34,128 nt of DNA from Planctomycetota bacterium. GTDB taxonomy: Bacteria > Planctomycetota > Planctomycetia > Gemmatales > Gemmataceae. The stretch's first letter is position 1. The number at the start of each line of letters is the position of its first letter. The stretch lies in contig RFZJ01000042.1 in assembly GCA_009920765.1 (NCBI GenBank), forward strand, positions 1 through 34,128, written 5' to 3'. This document shows positions 1 to 8,216 of this stretch, in pieces. Position numbers and translations under genes: made by a program. The notes below the pieces were generated by a model. It was not told the DNA's origin. It made no database searches and worked only from the letters and a program-made list of their open reading frames with translations.

Positions 1-18
1 CGCTTCAAATTTGAAGCG
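1..18. repeat. Perfect 18-bp palindrome at the window edge
   Basis: The first 18 bases equal their own reverse complement. They could form a 7-bp stem with a 4-base AATT loop. The palindrome lies 25 bases beyond the stop codon of the minus-strand DUF1549/DUF1553 gene, so it could be the stem of its terminator. The bases that would carry the T-tract on that strand lie outside the window. On the plus strand a short CCTTTT follows, so it could instead end a gene to the left. Confidence 0.4.
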
Positions 19-42
19 ATCCTTTTAAATTGGTCAACATTA

Positions 43-2571
43 TTACTGATTAAACATGAATTCCTTCGTGTTAAGCAGAGCCCAAATAATGTTTTCGTAG
101 GCAAGTTTCTTGTTCATCGTGTGTTTAGCTAGATGAGCAAGAGCAGATTCCTTTTGTTGAGGAGTAGGTTTTCTTGAGAAAGCCCAAAGGAAAATATCAT
201 CAATTTTTTCTGCATCGGTGCGAGGGTCTTTAGCAATCGCATCAGCGCGTCCATTTGGTCTAGCTAACTTATTTTGGATTTCATCGGAATTGAGCAGATG
301 CAATGCCTGAGCAAGGTTTGCTTCGCTTACCCTTTCGCATTCGCAAGCGCTAATGCGTTGGGGTCTTCCAAAGACATCTAAAAAGTATGAGGTATATCCT
401 TCATCTGGTAGCATGATTGCGCGTTTTGGGGCCAATTGATCAGTAGGTAGACCGCCAAAACCAGCTGGGCTATCAGTTATCAAACAAACAGCATCAAAAA
501 GAACCTCAGCACTTAACCTTTTGGGGTAATAACGTGCATAGTTTTGCTTGTCTTGTTTGTTAAAATCATTTGGAATAGCACTTAATTGATAAGTTCTAGA
601 GTTTACAATCGAACGAATCAATTGCTTTAAACTATACCCATTTTTTACTAAATCAGAAGCAAGCGCTTCAAGTAGTTCTGGGTTACTTGGTGGATTGGTA
701 ACACGCATATCATCCAGGGGATCCACGATACCCCTAGAAAAGAAATGGGCCCAATAACGATTGGCAATTGCTTTAGGGAAGAAAGGATTTTTACCATCGA
801 CCATCCAATCAACCAGTTTCACCCGTGGATCATCATCTTCATCCATTAGCATGGGTTTTTCACCCAAAGCTTTATAGTCAGCAACCTTGCCTGATCGTTT
901 GTTGGTTACAGAGCCGTTTTTGGTGGTGTAAACAACGAGTTTTTGATTGGCATTATTGTTGGAAGCTTGCCCTGGGATGGCCAATTTTTTGCGGCCAATC
1001 TTGCCAAAGAAGGAAGCCATACCCCAGTAATCATCCTGACTCCATTTTTCGTATGGATGGTGATGGCATTGAGCACAAGCCATTCTTAAGCCTAGAAAAA
1101 CCTGCGATGTATCATCAACATATTGTTCGGGATTTGTAAGGCTTTTGTACCAAACGGTTGGAGGTGTTTCAGACTCATCTCCCGTTGCAGTAAGAATTTC
1201 GCGCGCAAATTGATCGTATGGCATGTCAGATTTTATTGCATCACGAATCCAACCGTGGAATGCAAATGTGCCTTTCATATTTTCAGCTTGACCTCCGCGC
1301 TTGACGCGAAGAATATCGGCCCATTTTGCAGCAAAATAATAAGAATATTCAGGAGAATTGAGGATTTTTTCAACCAAATCTTTGCGCTTATTGGGGTTCG
1401 TTGAATCAACGAAGGCTTTGACTTGGACTGGAGTAGGAATAGTTCCAGATAAGTCTAAAGATAACCTTCGAATAAACTGTTCATCAGAACATAATTCTGA
1501 TGGGGCCAACCCAAGTTGTTTCCATTTTGCGCTAGTGTATTTATCAACGAAAGTGTTGTTTTCAAATGCGAATTCGCGGGGCTTTTCTGAAAGAGGTACT
1601 GTTGCCCTGAATATATTTACAAATTCTTGATAACGGACCATTATAGCAGCTTCGCCAGCCATCGAATTGGTACGAACTAGGGCGTTGTTATCAACGGTTG
1701 CTATATCTTGTTCGTTTGATTCATATTGGGCGCGTCGAGTAACATCTTCAGTGGTGCCGTCCGAATAATGTGCTGTTACAATGAATTGTTGTTTTGCATT
1801 TCTGGGCATTATTCTGTTTTCTGGAAAAATGCTAATTTTGGTGACCACAGGATCGGTCGGATTGCCGAAGGGTACACCAGCAGCGATCCAGCGGCGAACC
1901 AATCTGTATTCATCAGATCCGACTTCCATTTTTTTGCCACCACCATGTGGTACAATCCCAACTGATTTTGTTAACAAAAGACTGTTGTCAGGAGATGCAG
2001 GAAATACTCTTCGGCCACGACTTTCTTGCACCAAGGAGACAAAATCCAAATCAGGATCAAAACCTAACAAGGATAACTTAAAATTATTCTGACCACTAGC
2101 TTTTCCATGGCAACCACCCGAATTGCAACTCAGTTTGGTAAAAATGGGTACTATTTGATTCGCGAAATTAATAGGTAAGTTAATGTCGCAATCGGAGGCC
2201 TTTGCAATAACTTGCAACTTTTTATTACCAAAAGAAATATTGATTGAGGAACTTCCATTGGATAGGGGAACAACTCTTCCTGAAGGAGTCACTCGCAATA
2301 TTTTGGAGTCTGCTATTTCATATTGGCTTACCGAGGTGAGATCTAAAAGCATTCCTGACTTTGTTGTGCCAGTAATGACCATCTGAATAGCATCGTCTAG
2401 ACCACGTAACTTAACTTCATTGGGGAAAACTTCAATTTTTGTAAATTCGTTTTCTGCTGGAAGTACAAATTCTTCAACGGGCTTTGTGCTTACCTTATCG
2501 TTGGCATGCGAGTAACTCGAACATGCTAAAACAACAGCAAGGAAGCTAAAAGTCTTTATATTTAAAGACAT
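43..2571 (-). CDS. DUF1549/DUF1553 planctomycete cytochrome-type exported protein
   Basis: This is a large exported protein (842 aa) of the planctomycete family that joins a bacterial Ig-like (BIG2) region, a heme-binding-like segment, DUF1549 (PSCyt2) and DUF1553 (PSD1). The role is not established; such proteins are thought to be periplasmic and linked to redox or polysaccharide metabolism. Visible features are a signal peptide (MSLNIKTFSFLAVVLACSSYSHA, shown in part by its hydrophobic core and ending SHA), a C-x4-C-H motif (CNSGGCH, near residue 150) followed by a KLSLLGFDP block, a second Ig-like part, the CAQCHHHP motif inside DUF1549, and a C-terminal DUF1553 with RYWAHFF and NSRTYQLS blocks. 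I chose the ATG at 2571 because AGGAG lies 8 bases before it and the signal peptide starts there; an upstream in-frame extension has neither. It appears monocistronic here. Confidence 0.9.
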   Translation of the reverse strand: MSLNIKTFSFLAVVLACSSYSHANDKVSTKPVEEFVLPAENEFTKIEVFPNEVKLRGLDDAIQMVITGTTKSGMLLDLTSVSQYEIADSKILRVTPSGRVVPLSNGSSSINISFGNKKLQVIAKASDCDINLPINFANQIVPIFTKLSCNSGGCHGKASGQNNFKLSLLGFDPDLDFVSLVQESRGRRVFPASPDNSLLLTKSVGIVPHGGGKKMEVGSDEYRLVRRWIAAGVPFGNPTDPVVTKISIFPENRIMPRNAKQQFIVTAHYSDGTTEDVTRRAQYESNEQDIATVDNNALVRTNSMAGEAAIMVRYQEFVNIFRATVPLSEKPREFAFENNTFVDKYTSAKWKQLGLAPSELCSDEQFIRRLSLDLSGTIPTPVQVKAFVDSTNPNKRKDLVEKILNSPEYSYYFAAKWADILRVKRGGQAENMKGTFAFHGWIRDAIKSDMPYDQFAREILTATGDESETPPTVWYKSLTNPEQYVDDTSQVFLGLRMACAQCHHHPYEKWSQDDYWGMASFFGKIGRKKLAIPGQASNNNANQKLVVYTTKNGSVTNKRSGKVADYKALGEKPMLMDEDDDPRVKLVDWMVDGKNPFFPKAIANRYWAHFFSRGIVDPLDDMRVTNPPSNPELLEALASDLVKNGYSLKQLIRSIVNSRTYQLSAIPNDFNKQDKQNYARYYPKRLSAEVLFDAVCLITDSPAGFGGLPTDQLAPKRAIMLPDEGYTSYFLDVFGRPQRISACECERVSEANLAQALHLLNSDEIQNKLARPNGRADAIAKDPRTDAEKIDDIFLWAFSRKPTPQQKESALAHLAKHTMNKKLAYENIIWALLNTKEFMFNQ

Positions 2572-2666
2572 GGATAGATCTCCTGGTAGTCCATGGAGGG
2601 AGTTAAACACCACGCAGTAATTACATTGTGAATGATTTTTTGGAAATAAGCAACAAATTTATCGAT

Positions 2667-2699
2667 AAAAAAATAGAGACCCGCATAATCGGGTCTCTA
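2667..2699 (-). terminator. Rho-independent terminator after the DUF3467 gene
   Basis: On the minus strand a 10-bp stem (TAGAGACCCG paired with CGGGTCTCTA) encloses a 6-base loop and is followed at once by seven T residues. It begins 25 bases after the stop of the DUF3467 gene and separates it from the DUF1549/DUF1553 gene downstream, which must therefore have its own promoter between about 2572 and 2667. Confidence 0.9.
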
Positions 2700-2724
2700 G
2701 GACTGCTTTAAATTTCTCTAATTA

Positions 2725-3069
2725 TTACTTTCCTGGGGTAGTTGGAGAGGGTTTTACCCTTTTACGAGGGTCAAGTTCAATTACGCCAAAAGCTTCCTCA
2801 TGTTTTTGAAGAGTCATTCCCAAGGTCGTAAATAGTCTTTTAGCGGTGTAGAAATTCATAATTAGACGCTGATCTATGCTTATTTCTTGTTTTCCAGTAG
2901 CAAATGGGTTGGAATTAAGTGCTAAATCCACAATAACTTCTTCTGGGGTAGCAGTAACACGGGCAAAATTTGCATAAGCTGCGTGTATATTGCTTTCGGT
3001 GAAAGTCACCTCGGTTTGTTGTCCAGCATTTTGTTCTTCTGAAACTACTGGCTTTTTTGCATCTGCCAT
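2725..3069 (-). CDS. DUF3467 family protein
   Basis: A 114-aa protein whose residues from about 31 to 105 match the DUF3467 pattern: YANFARV, a VIVDLALNSNPF block, and an IMNFYTAKRLFTTL helix near the end. The N-terminal 25 residues are polar and low in complexity. There is no signal peptide or membrane segment, so it is probably cytoplasmic. The function of DUF3467 is not known to me. The start is supported by AGGAG 8 bases upstream of the ATG. It is followed by a strong terminator, so it seems to be a single-gene unit. Confidence 0.85.
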   Translation of the reverse strand: MADAKKPVVSEEQNAGQQTEVTFTESNIHAAYANFARVTATPEEVIVDLALNSNPFATGKQEISIDQRLIMNFYTAKRLFTTLGMTLQKHEEAFGVIELDPRKRVKPSPTTPGK

Positions 3070-3190
3070 TCTACGAATCTCCTGAATCTAGTTTAAAAGT
3101 AACACCTAAGGATCGATCATTAAGTTATTTTGCTGGAAAAGGGAAGTTCAATTTGAAAATTATTACAATTGCTTCATAATAAACAATTAA

Positions 3191-3264
3191 GCGCCCGTAG
3201 CTCAATTGGATAGAGCAACGGTCTTCGGAACCGTAGGTTATAGGTTCGACTCCTATCGGGCGCA
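3191..3264 (+). tRNA. tRNA-Arg (anticodon UCG)
   Basis: A complete cloverleaf can be folded by hand. The 7-bp acceptor stem is 3191-3197 with 3257-3263. The D arm is 3200-3216 and the anticodon stem ACGGT/ACCGT is 3218-3222 with 3230-3234. The loop CTTCGGA has anticodon TCG at 3225-3227. The variable loop has five bases, and the T stem ATAGG/CCTAT encloses TTCGACT. Base 3264 (A) is the discriminator. CCA is not encoded. UCG reads CGA arginine codons. Confidence 0.96.
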
Positions 3265-3324
3265 TATTATTTGTTTAATTAAGTTTATCTATGTCCTAAA
3301 GAACACAAAACTTTCGAAAAGCTG

Positions 3325-3792
3325 TTAATTACATTCGATTTTTGTTTTTAAAAAAGCACTTAATTGTTCAGCATCATTTGTCCCTATGCGCAATATCTCT
3401 TTTTTGCAATATACAACAACACAATCTCGACCCCAGATGTTCCACACCCACCCGCCACGAATGCTATAGTGAATTCCCCATCCATCCAAAAAAAGGGTTC
3501 GACCTATTTCTACTTTGATAATGTTTTTGTAAATGAGCTTTCGATTGCACATGGGTAAAGGCAAACTTCCAAAATGGATAGTAAGGTAGTCTCCTTGATC
3601 GACAACATGGAGATACTGGAAACCAAAGGCAAAAATAAGCACAATTATGCCTGAAAAGAAAAAGATCATGACAGGTAATATTAAGTTAGTTAAAGCCAAG
3701 AATGAGGTTGCAAAAACAAGCTGAAACGTTCCAATCACATGAAGGATTAAATGCAGTGGAGATTTTTGAATGTGATCGTATTTAGGTTGCAT
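3325..3792 (-). CDS. Small membrane protein with a PH-like C-terminal domain (hypothetical)
   Basis: The 155-aa protein has two hydrophobic segments at about residues 13-35 and 37-60, enough for a membrane hairpin. A beta-rich C-terminal part follows (LTIHFGSLPLPMCNRKL, then VEIGRTLFLDGWGIHYS and RDCVVVYCKKEILRIGT). That arrangement resembles bacterial PH-domain membrane proteins, but the match is only by pattern. It lies 15 bases after the TPR gene and on the same strand, so it is probably the last gene of the queF group. No obvious Shine-Dalgarno sequence is seen. The function is unknown. Confidence 0.7.
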   Translation of the reverse strand: MQPKYDHIQKSPLHLILHVIGTFQLVFATSFLALTNLILPVMIFFFSGIIVLIFAFGFQYLHVVDQGDYLTIHFGSLPLPMCNRKLIYKNIIKVEIGRTLFLDGWGIHYSIRGGWVWNIWGRDCVVVYCKKEILRIGTNDAEQLSAFLKTKIECN

Positions 3793-3807
3793 GATAAAAA
3801 CAATATT

Positions 3808-4884
3808 TTAGGGGAACCATTGTTTTATTTGAAGGATTACAATGTAGCAAACGGCTATCCCACTGATAAATCCAACCAATAGATATTTTAAGTCACCTGA
3901 AAATAGCGTTGGTCGTATCAAGGTTGGATTCTCGCTTTCGGGCTTGATTTCTTCCTGTTTTTTTGGGGTTTGTTCGTTGGTTTCGCTTGCATTTCTTCTA
4001 AGGGTTCTCGAATGTTGAAATAGGACAGGATTACTACTCATTTGTCTGGCATTTACAAGTTCATCCAGAACTTTAGCTGCAGAATTAGGATCTCCCGTAA
4101 CATTAAGAATTTCACCATATAGCCAATAAAGGTTATTGTCCTGGGGAAAGCATGAAAGAAATTTTATGGTTAAATCCAAGGCATCAGGACTGAGGGAATC
4201 AAGGAAATTTGCCGAAGCAGTACCTGGTGTGTATTTGTTTTTTTTCCATTCCGCTTCAAAATCACCAAAAATGCTTGTGATTGAGTTTTGTGCAGTTAAT
4301 CTTCGATCTCGGTTGACTTGCTTTTCTTGCAAGAACTTAAGAAAGAATAATTCGAAGCGACGATCAGATTGCCATATGTGGAATGTTGTCTCAGGGGGCT
4401 TCGAAAAATATTGTAGGCCTTGCTTTTGATAGTCGATCGCCCGTTCCAATAAAAGATCGTCGCTGGCATATGCCATGGCAAGATTGAAGTAAACTTGGTG
4501 ATGGAGTGCAGAACTTGGATCTAATTCTTTACGGGCAGATTCAAGACATGCGATTGCTTTGGTGGGTTGATTCAATCTTAAAAAACAGCCGCCTAGGCGG
4601 ATTTTTTCTTCTAGAGTTGCGCTGCCTGCGATAAATTTGGTTTCAAGTTCTTTGTTTAGTTGAATGTAAATTGGTCTAAGAGAAGCCTCGGTTGGTTGTT
4701 GCGTTGCATCAGCAGGAATTCCCAATGCTCTTAATTCGCTGATTATAAGCCTTACCTGTGCAAAGCTAGCGTTTTTTGGTATTCCTAACGGTTCGCCCTG
4801 CAAGTAAATTCCTGCTAATAACGAAGTATTGCAACTAAAAGTTACCAAGCTGGCAAGAATTAAAAGGGGGAAAGTATGGTTCAT
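3808..4884 (-). CDS. Exported TPR protein with C-terminal membrane anchor (hypothetical)
   Basis: The protein (358 aa) starts with a hydrophobic signal sequence (about residues 1-25) and ends with a membrane helix ([20 protein letters not shown]) close to the C terminus. Between them are helical repeats of TPR type, for example [22 protein letters not shown] and [14 protein letters not shown] in outline, and later [20 protein letters not shown] charged, Glu/Lys/Pro-rich linker precedes the anchor. The start ATG overlaps the queF stop as ATGA, so translation is probably coupled to queF. No link to queuosine synthesis is evident from the protein itself. It may be a periplasm-facing scaffold, which is an inference. 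Confidence 0.75.
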   Translation of the reverse strand: MNHTFPLLILASLVTFSCNTSLLAGIYLQGEPLGIPKNASFAQVRLIISELRALGIPADATQQPTEASLRPIYIQLNKELETKFIAGSATLEEKIRLGGCFLRLNQPTKAIACLESARKELDPSSALHHQVYFNLAMAYASDDLLLERAIDYQKQGLQYFSKPPETTFHIWQSDRRFELFFLKFLQEKQVNRDRRLTAQNSITSIFGDFEAEWKKNKYTPGTASANFLDSLSPDALDLTIKFLSCFPQDNNLYWLYGEILNVTGDPNSAAKVLDELVNARQMSSNPVLFQHSRTLRRNASETNEQTPKKQEEIKPESENPTLIRPTLFSGDLKYLLVGFISGIAVCYIVILQIKQWFP

Positions 4885-5258
4885 TTATGTTGATGGCTGA
4901 ATGGGTAGGTACAGGTTATGTTGGTACTGATGCCGCCTCTGGGTGTGAAAGCTCCGGTAAGTTTGCAGCGTATGGGTTTTGAAACTGCAACAAAATCTTC
5001 GAGTATACGGTTTGTGACTGCTTCGTAAAAGGATCCGACATTTCTAAATCTTTGAAGGTAAAGTTTTAATGATTTAAGCTCCACACAGACATCTGAAGGT
5101 GTGTAGGTGAAGGTCATAGTTCCAAAATCTGGGTGGCCTGTTTTGGGGCAAAGAGAAGTGAACTCAGGGCAAATAATTTCGATCGTGTAGTCTCTTCCAG
5201 GCGATGGATTAGGGAATGTTTCCAATTGATTGCGATTTGGTTCATCAAAGCTTACCAT
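4881..5258 (-). CDS. queF: NADPH-dependent 7-cyano-7-deazaguanine reductase QueF
   Basis: QueF reduces the nitrile of preQ0 to the aminomethyl group of preQ1, a step in queuosine tRNA modification, using NADPH in the cytoplasm. The 125-aa protein is the short, single-domain type. The catalytic region [12 protein letters not shown] places the nucleophilic Cys at residue 37 and the acid Asp at 44. The substrate-binding [14 protein letters not shown] block follows from residue 60. The C terminus [11 protein letters not shown] is also typical. It is the first gene of a minus-strand group and overlaps the next gene by four bases. No queC, queD or queE is present in this window. It is divergent from the prenyltransferase-like gene, and the promoters of both must lie in the 111 bases between them. 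Confidence 0.95.
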   Translation of the reverse strand: MVSFDEPNRNQLETFPNPSPGRDYTIEIICPEFTSLCPKTGHPDFGTMTFTYTPSDVCVELKSLKLYLQRFRNVGSFYEAVTNRILEDFVAVSKPIRCKLTGAFTPRGGISTNITCTYPFSHQHK

Positions 5259-5369
5259 CTTAACTCCATTGAGTATTCAAAGTTATCTTTGTAATAGAAT
5301 ATCATTTGTAGTTTGGTGTAGTCTAGTATTTCAACTGATTTATGGCCCGTTTTGTTTATTAGGAAATCT

Positions 5370-6254
5370 ATGCTAATGAAATTCCCTTTAGTTTTTGTGC
5401 ATCCTATTATACTTGTTTTGTTGATATTTTGCTTTCCAATTGGGGCACAAGAACTTTCAAGTCTAAAGTACGTTGATTCATTAGAAAATCCATCAGGGGG
5501 CTATTGGGCCAACTTGGGGGCAAAGGGCAAAAGTTCAAGTTTAAGAGCCACGGTGGCCGCCCTTCGTGTTTATAAGTACGAAGGAAAAGCGCTTCCAAAT
5601 TTTGAAAAACATTGTGACTTTGTACTTTCTTGTTGGAATGAAAAAGATAAAGGATTTGCTGATTTTCCCGGGGGCCCTACCGATGCCATACTTACGGCGG
5701 TAGGATTGATGGGCGCACGCGATGGTGCTTTTCTGACAGATGAAAAACGAACTTCGGGTAGAAAATATCTTGTAGAAAAAGCTAGGTCTTTTGAAGAAAT
5801 TCGTATGGCATCTGCCTTTCTGGCAGATGAGCCCCACGATGCAAAGATTGCTGCATCTTGGCAGAAAACTATTCTTTCCCGGGCTAATAAGGATGGTACT
5901 TTTGGCTCTGGTTTTAGCAAACCCCGGGACAGTGCCTCTGCATGGGTTACTTTGCTCAGGTTGCAGTTTCCTTTGAAGTATGATAGCCAATTGGCTAAAG
6001 ATTTTAGGATGAAAGATGGTGGGTTCGGAAGTGAAAATTCTGATCAGTCGGATCTTGAAACTGCTTACAGAGTTTCAAGATATTTTCATATGGTTAAAGA
6101 TCAGAAAATGTTGCGGAATACGCTTGGTTTTATTGAAACTTGCAAAAATGAAGACGGTGGTTATGGCCCTAGGCCTGGGGAAAAGTCTTCCCTTGGTTCT
6201 ACTTATCATGCAATTATCATTAAAAAGTGGGCTGATCCATTATTTCAAAAATAA
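5370..6254 (+). CDS. Secreted prenyltransferase/squalene-cyclase-like repeat protein
   Basis: This 294-aa protein has a signal peptide (hydrophobic core FVHPIILVLLIFCF, cleavage near GAQ) and five repeats of the alpha/alpha-toroid type seen in prenyltransferase beta subunits and terpene cyclases. They centre on GGYWANLG, KGFADFPGG, DGTFGSGF, DGGFGSEN and DGGYGPRPG. I see no catalytic DxDD motif of cyclases and no clear zinc-ligand set of protein prenyltransferases. An enzymatic role is therefore doubtful; a binding or structural role in the periplasm is as likely. AGGA lies before the ATG at 5370; a second ATG at 5376 is also possible. It is seven bases upstream of the folK fusion gene, so both are probably co-transcribed. 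Confidence 0.8.
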   Translation: MLMKFPLVFVHPIILVLLIFCFPIGAQELSSLKYVDSLENPSGGYWANLGAKGKSSSLRATVAALRVYKYEGKALPNFEKHCDFVLSCWNEKDKGFADFPGGPTDAILTAVGLMGARDGAFLTDEKRTSGRKYLVEKARSFEEIRMASAFLADEPHDAKIAASWQKTILSRANKDGTFGSGFSKPRDSASAWVTLLRLQFPLKYDSQLAKDFRMKDGGFGSENSDQSDLETAYRVSRYFHMVKDQKMLRNTLGFIETCKNEDGGYGPRPGEKSSLGSTYHAIIIKKWADPLFQK

Positions 6255-6261
6255 GGCTTAA

Positions 6262-7503
6262 ATGATGACGCATCTTGCATATCTGGGTTTTGGAAGTAAT
6301 TTGGGTGATTCCCAAGCTTTAATTTTTCAAGCACTTCAATCTCTAGAACAAAAAGCTAATTGCAAAACTCTTGCTATTTCAAATTTGTATAAAACTTCAC
6401 CCGTTGGAGGGCCTACAGATCAATCTGATTACATTAACGGGGCTGCCGCGATCGTGTGCAATCTTGAGCCCCATATATTGCTGGAAAAAATGCGTTTAGT
6501 TGAAGAAGATTTGGGCAGGGTTCGTGAGGTTCTTAATGGACCAAGAACTATTGATCTTGATTTGTTGCTGTTTGATGATCAGTTGGTATCGGGTGAGTTG
6601 CAAGTTCCTCATCCTAGAATGCATTCCCGATCTTTTGTACTAAGGCCGTTGTTTGAAATAGCCCCTTTTGCCATCCACCCGATTTTCAACCGGACTATTG
6701 CGGAGATTCTTTTTGATCTTGAAGGGATTATTCCTATTCGTTCTTCATCGGCACGAGAGTTGGAAGGTAAAAAAATATTAATAACGGGTTCGACTTCAGG
6801 AATTGGCCTTGCATGTGGAATTGAACTCGCTCTTGCCGGGGCTAAGGTTGTTTTTCACGGTAGAAAGCCCTTGGATAAAATTAATGCTTATCTTGACTTT
6901 GCTGCAAATTGTTCGGGTTTTTCCCGCTATATTCAAGCTGATTTAAAAAATGAAGAAGGTCGATCTTCCCTCCTAAAGCAGGCTTGGGATGATATTAATG
7001 GTTTGGATGGTGTTTTGTTGAATGCTGGTGCGGATATCCTTACGGGGGAAATCTCGCAAATGAATGCCAATCAGAAATTTAATGAATTGATTCATGTAGA
7101 TCTTCAGTCCACTTTTTTTCTCGCAAGGGAATTCGGAAAAAAAATGAAACTTTCTGGCAAAGGTGTAATTCTTACCACCGGATGGGATCAGGCTGTTACA
7201 GGGTTTAAAGGTGATAGTGGTGAAATGTTCGCTGCTATTAAAGGGGGGATAATGAACTTCAGTCGTAGTCTTTCTCTTTCTTTGGCGCCTGAAGTCCGAG
7301 TCAATTGTATCGCACCTGGTTGGATAAAGACTTCCTGGGGTGAAAGTGCTTCAGAATATTGGCAACAAAAAGCTAAAGAAGAGTGCCCTTTGAATCGCTG
7401 GGGCGTTCCACAAGACATTGCTAATGTAGCAAGGTGGCTTTTTTCAGATAAATCTTCTTTTGTTAATGGCCAAACCTTGGCAATCAATGGTGGAGTTGTT
7501 TGA
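6262..7503 (+). CDS. folK: FolK (HPPK) fused to a short-chain dehydrogenase/reductase domain
   Basis: Residues 1-160 are 6-hydroxymethyl-7,8-dihydropterin pyrophosphokinase, which transfers pyrophosphate from ATP to the pterin in folate synthesis. It is intact by motif: GFGSNLGD, YKTSPVGGPTDQSDYING, GRVREVLNGPRTIDLDLLLF and VPHPRMHSRSFVLRPL. Residues 168-413 form an SDR Rossmann fold with the TGSTSGIG cofactor motif (175-182), LNAGAD (NAG motif) and the C-terminal RVNCIAPGWI. The SDR catalytic set is altered: YxxxK is FAAIK (Phe 323, Lys 327), and the usual Ser site reads TTGWDQ. The SDR half may act in pterin reduction like FolM, bind a cofactor without catalysis, or act differently; this is inference. 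There is no frameshift and no start between the halves. The stop lies 12 bases from the stop of the converging gene at 7516. Confidence 0.93.
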   Translation: MMTHLAYLGFGSNLGDSQALIFQALQSLEQKANCKTLAISNLYKTSPVGGPTDQSDYINGAAAIVCNLEPHILLEKMRLVEEDLGRVREVLNGPRTIDLDLLLFDDQLVSGELQVPHPRMHSRSFVLRPLFEIAPFAIHPIFNRTIAEILFDLEGIIPIRSSSARELEGKKILITGSTSGIGLACGIELALAGAKVVFHGRKPLDKINAYLDFAANCSGFSRYIQADLKNEEGRSSLLKQAWDDINGLDGVLLNAGADILTGEISQMNANQKFNELIHVDLQSTFFLAREFGKKMKLSGKGVILTTGWDQAVTGFKGDSGEMFAAIKGGIMNFSRSLSLSLAPEVRVNCIAPGWIKTSWGESASEYWQQKAKEECPLNRWGVPQDIANVARWLFSDKSSFVNGQTLAINGGVV

Positions 7504-7515
7504 AATAAGGTGTGA

Positions 7516-7938
7516 TTAGCTTTTGTTGATTTCTTCAAACCGGTGGGCAAGTCTACGGCTGTTAATATCCAAGGCCTCAAGGATTTGTACGACGGGTTCC
7601 ATGGGAATATTCCAGTCCATGGCCCAGTTGATAATATCAAGATTTTCCTGACCAGATTTTAGTCTGTCGAGAATGCGATCAAGAAGCACGGTGTTTTCAT
7701 GAAATTTGCGCTGCAGTAACCCGAAGTCTCCACGATCAAGTTCAACCCAGAAGCGTTTTCCCTGAAGATGTTCGAGCCAACGGGCTCTTAAATAGCCCCA
7801 CCAATGACACTGAACCCATTTGCGGATAGCAACTTCACCTAAGTCGCAGCCTGCTTTTTCGGATTCAATCCATTTAAAGCGAAGAGCTTCTTCATCTCCA
7901 TCGATATAAACACTAGATTTTTCCATGGGTTCTAGCAT
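7516..7938 (-). CDS. Conserved-looking hypothetical protein
   Basis: I do not recognise a named family. The 140-aa protein is charged, has no signal peptide or membrane helix, and contains a Trp-rich core (WVQCHWWGYLRARWLEHLQG) followed by WVELDRGDFGLL and helices rich in Leu, Ile and Glu. The composition suggests a soluble cytoplasmic helical protein. A start at 7926 (internal Met 5) is as likely as 7938 because neither has a good Shine-Dalgarno sequence. It converges with the folK fusion and its stop is 12 bases from that stop. Confidence 0.65.
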   Translation of the reverse strand: MLEPMEKSSVYIDGDEEALRFKWIESEKAGCDLGEVAIRKWVQCHWWGYLRARWLEHLQGKRFWVELDRGDFGLLQRKFHENTVLLDRILDRLKSGQENLDIINWAMDWNIPMEPVVQILEALDINSRRLAHRFEEINKS

Positions 7939-8216
7939 TATCCAATCGGGTTAAAGCGATAAAATTCAAACAAATTAAAAAAACAACAACATACACCAAA
8001 CTGCCTAATTTAATTATAGGGTAGTTTTGTCAGTGTGCAACTTTCAACATGCAGATACCTATTAATATGATGGAAAGCAATAGCGATTATTCAAGGTAAT
8101 CCTTTATAAACCCCCTAGCCTTTAAGCATTTTTTAAAGCTATCTTGACCGTATTTGATTCTAACCTTATTGCTGAATTTCTGGGAATTTTGTTTGTTATG
8201 CGAGACAAGAATTCTA
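7939..8216. other. Intergenic region with a weak promoter candidate
   Basis: These 278 bases separate divergent genes and contain no credible ORF. The stretch is AT-rich. A TTGACC hexamer at 8144-8149 followed after 17 bases by TATTGC (8167-8172) could serve the lipoprotein gene at 8217, but the second box fits the sigma-70 consensus poorly. A short repeat CTTTAA...TTAAAG (about 8120-8138) is present. No riboswitch or RNA gene is recognisable. Confidence 0.3.

Noticed and set aside
5259..5351. Possible preQ1 riboswitch upstream of queF
   Set aside because: The leader has a CTACACC-like stretch, but I find no matching G-rich 5' stem or A-rich tail of class I in the right place.
5541..5990. 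Minus-strand 149-residue open frame inside the prenyltransferase-like gene
   Set aside because: It lies wholly inside a better-supported gene and has no family pattern or start signal.
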